Source: Woeseiaceae bacterium (GTDB lineage Bacteria > Pseudomonadota > Gammaproteobacteria > Steroidobacterales > Woeseiaceae). From it: DNA of 5,258 bases. Positions 4,586-5,258 of this stretch are shown in pieces. Positions within the stretch are counted from its first letter, which is position 1; every line of letters begins with the position of its first letter. The notes beneath the pieces were generated by a model. The model had not been told where the DNA came from and made no database searches. It saw only the letters and a list, made by a program, of their open reading frames with translations. The translations under genes and the position numbers were made by a program. The stretch lies in contig JALHUQ010000005.1 in the NCBI GenBank assembly GCA_022866645.1, positions 1-5,258 of the forward strand. Reading direction: 5' to 3'.

Positions 4586-5258
4586 ATGTCTGACGACGAA
4601 AAGAACCATCCCGACCACCACGGCATGAACGTTTCGAGCCTGCGCCGCTCTGCGACAGGCTATGCGCTGGAACGCGAGGACCTGAGCGACGATCCGATAG
4701 TGCAATTCGAAGACTGGTTTCGCCACGCTTGCGAGACCGTCCCGATGGACCCGAATGCGGTCTCCCTTGCCACCGTGGACAGCCAGAATCGGCCGTCGAG
4801 CCGTACCGTGCTACTCAAGTATTTCGATGCAGAGGGCTTTGTCTTCTTTACGAATTTTGAAAGCAGGAAAGCGACTCAGATTGAGGCCAACCCGAACGTT
4901 GCTCTGCTGTTCTTTTGGTCTGACGCGGCCAGACAAGTGAAAATTCGCGGCAAGGCGAAACGCATTCCAACCACGGAGACGCTCAAATACTTCCTGTCAC
5001 GCCCACGCGGTAGCCAGATCGGCGCCTGGGTATCCGCGCAAAGCAGTGTTATCTCGTCGCGTTCGCTGCTGGAAAGCAAGTTTCAGGAAATGAAGGAAAA
5101 ATTCAGCAACAAGGAAATCCCGCTGCCCTCCTTCTGGGGTGGCTATCGTGTGGTACCCGAGGAAGTGGAGTTCTGGCAGGGTCGCCAGAATCGCCTGCAT
5201 GATCGCTTCCAGTACACGAAACAGGAAGACGGCAGCTGGGCGATCGAAAGGCTGGCGC
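4586..5258 (+). CDS. pdxH: Pyridoxamine/pyridoxine 5'-phosphate oxidase, nearly complete (runs off the window)
   Basis: PdxH is the FMN-dependent cytoplasmic oxidase that converts pyridoxine or pyridoxamine 5'-phosphate to pyridoxal 5'-phosphate, the final step of de novo PLP synthesis and of salvage. The 224 visible residues align along the whole family. The N-terminal LRR is at 19-21. The FMN-binding segment with Arg73 and Lys78 lies in RTVLLK, and FFTNFESRKA is at 87-96. SRPRGSQIGAWVSAQSS is at 138-154, and PLPSFWGGYRV at 179-189. The PROSITE-type signature VEFWQGRQNRLHDR at 194-207 contains the catalytic-site Arg and His. Family members end RLAP or similar, so only one or a few codons are missing. 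The first ATG gives MSDDEKN, similar in length to E. coli. An in-frame ATG at 4625 (residue 14) is the alternative. Neither has a Shine-Dalgarno sequence. It is divergent from doxX. Confidence 0.97.
   Translation, partial: MSDDEKNHPDHHGMNVSSLRRSATGYALEREDLSDDPIVQFEDWFRHACETVPMDPNAVSLATVDSQNRPSSRTVLLKYFDAEGFVFFTNFESRKATQIEANPNVALLFFWSDAARQVKIRGKAKRIPTTETLKYFLSRPRGSQIGAWVSAQSSVISSRSLLESKFQEMKEKFSNKEIPLPSFWGGYRVVPEEVEFWQGRQNRLHDRFQYTKQEDGSWAIERLA

Noticed and set aside
1..5258. CRISPR array, insertion sequence, prophage or defence system
   Set aside because: I found no spaced direct repeats, transposase, integrase or defence-type domains. All coding sequence is accounted for by conserved core genes and one DoxX gene.

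Overview
This window is a chromosomal core region of a proteobacterium, most likely a gammaproteobacterium. The protein sequences of trigger factor, ClpP, ClpX, Lon and PdxH all read as gammaproteobacterial types, the gene order tig-clpP-clpX-lon is the classical proteobacterial one, and the tRNA has an encoded CCA end. I cannot fix the genus from sequence alone. Apart from one palindromic element there is no sign of horizontal transfer.

Layout. Positions 1-3858 are one minus-strand block, read from right to left: a class II tRNA-Leu with anticodon UAG (3774-3858), trigger factor tig (2435-3730), the protease subunit clpP (1774-2397), its unfoldase clpX (313-1629), and the first 72 codons of the Lon protease (1-218, cut by the window edge). 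A TATAAT box with a GC-rich discriminator lies about 45 bases upstream of the tRNA and probably starts transcription of the tRNA and tig. The two larger gaps carry candidate promoters: a weak sigma-70-like one upstream of clpX, and a sigma-32-like (heat-shock) one upstream of lon. Next to the tRNA promoter sits a perfect 31-bp inverted repeat (3938-4001), and beyond it a minus-strand DoxX-family membrane protein gene (4010-4489). A gap of 96 bases with back-to-back promoter-like elements separates doxX from the divergent pdxH (4586 to the window end), which lacks only its last few codons.

How the genes work together. The minus-strand block is a protein quality-control cluster. Trigger factor meets nascent chains at the ribosome exit tunnel. 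ClpX unfolds tagged or specific substrates and feeds them into the ClpP chamber. Lon is the second, self-contained ATP-dependent protease. PdxH makes the cofactor pyridoxal 5'-phosphate and has no evident link to proteolysis. The DoxX protein is a small membrane protein whose substrate cannot be read from the sequence.

The most notable non-coding signal is the 64-bp palindromic element between doxX and the tRNA promoter. Each arm is itself an imperfect palindrome, which is the architecture of paired REP (BIME-like) elements. Other points worth a look are the candidate heat-shock promoter of lon, a possible alternative hairpin between the tRNA leader and the tRNA 5' end, and a pdxH promoter that would give a leaderless or nearly leaderless message.
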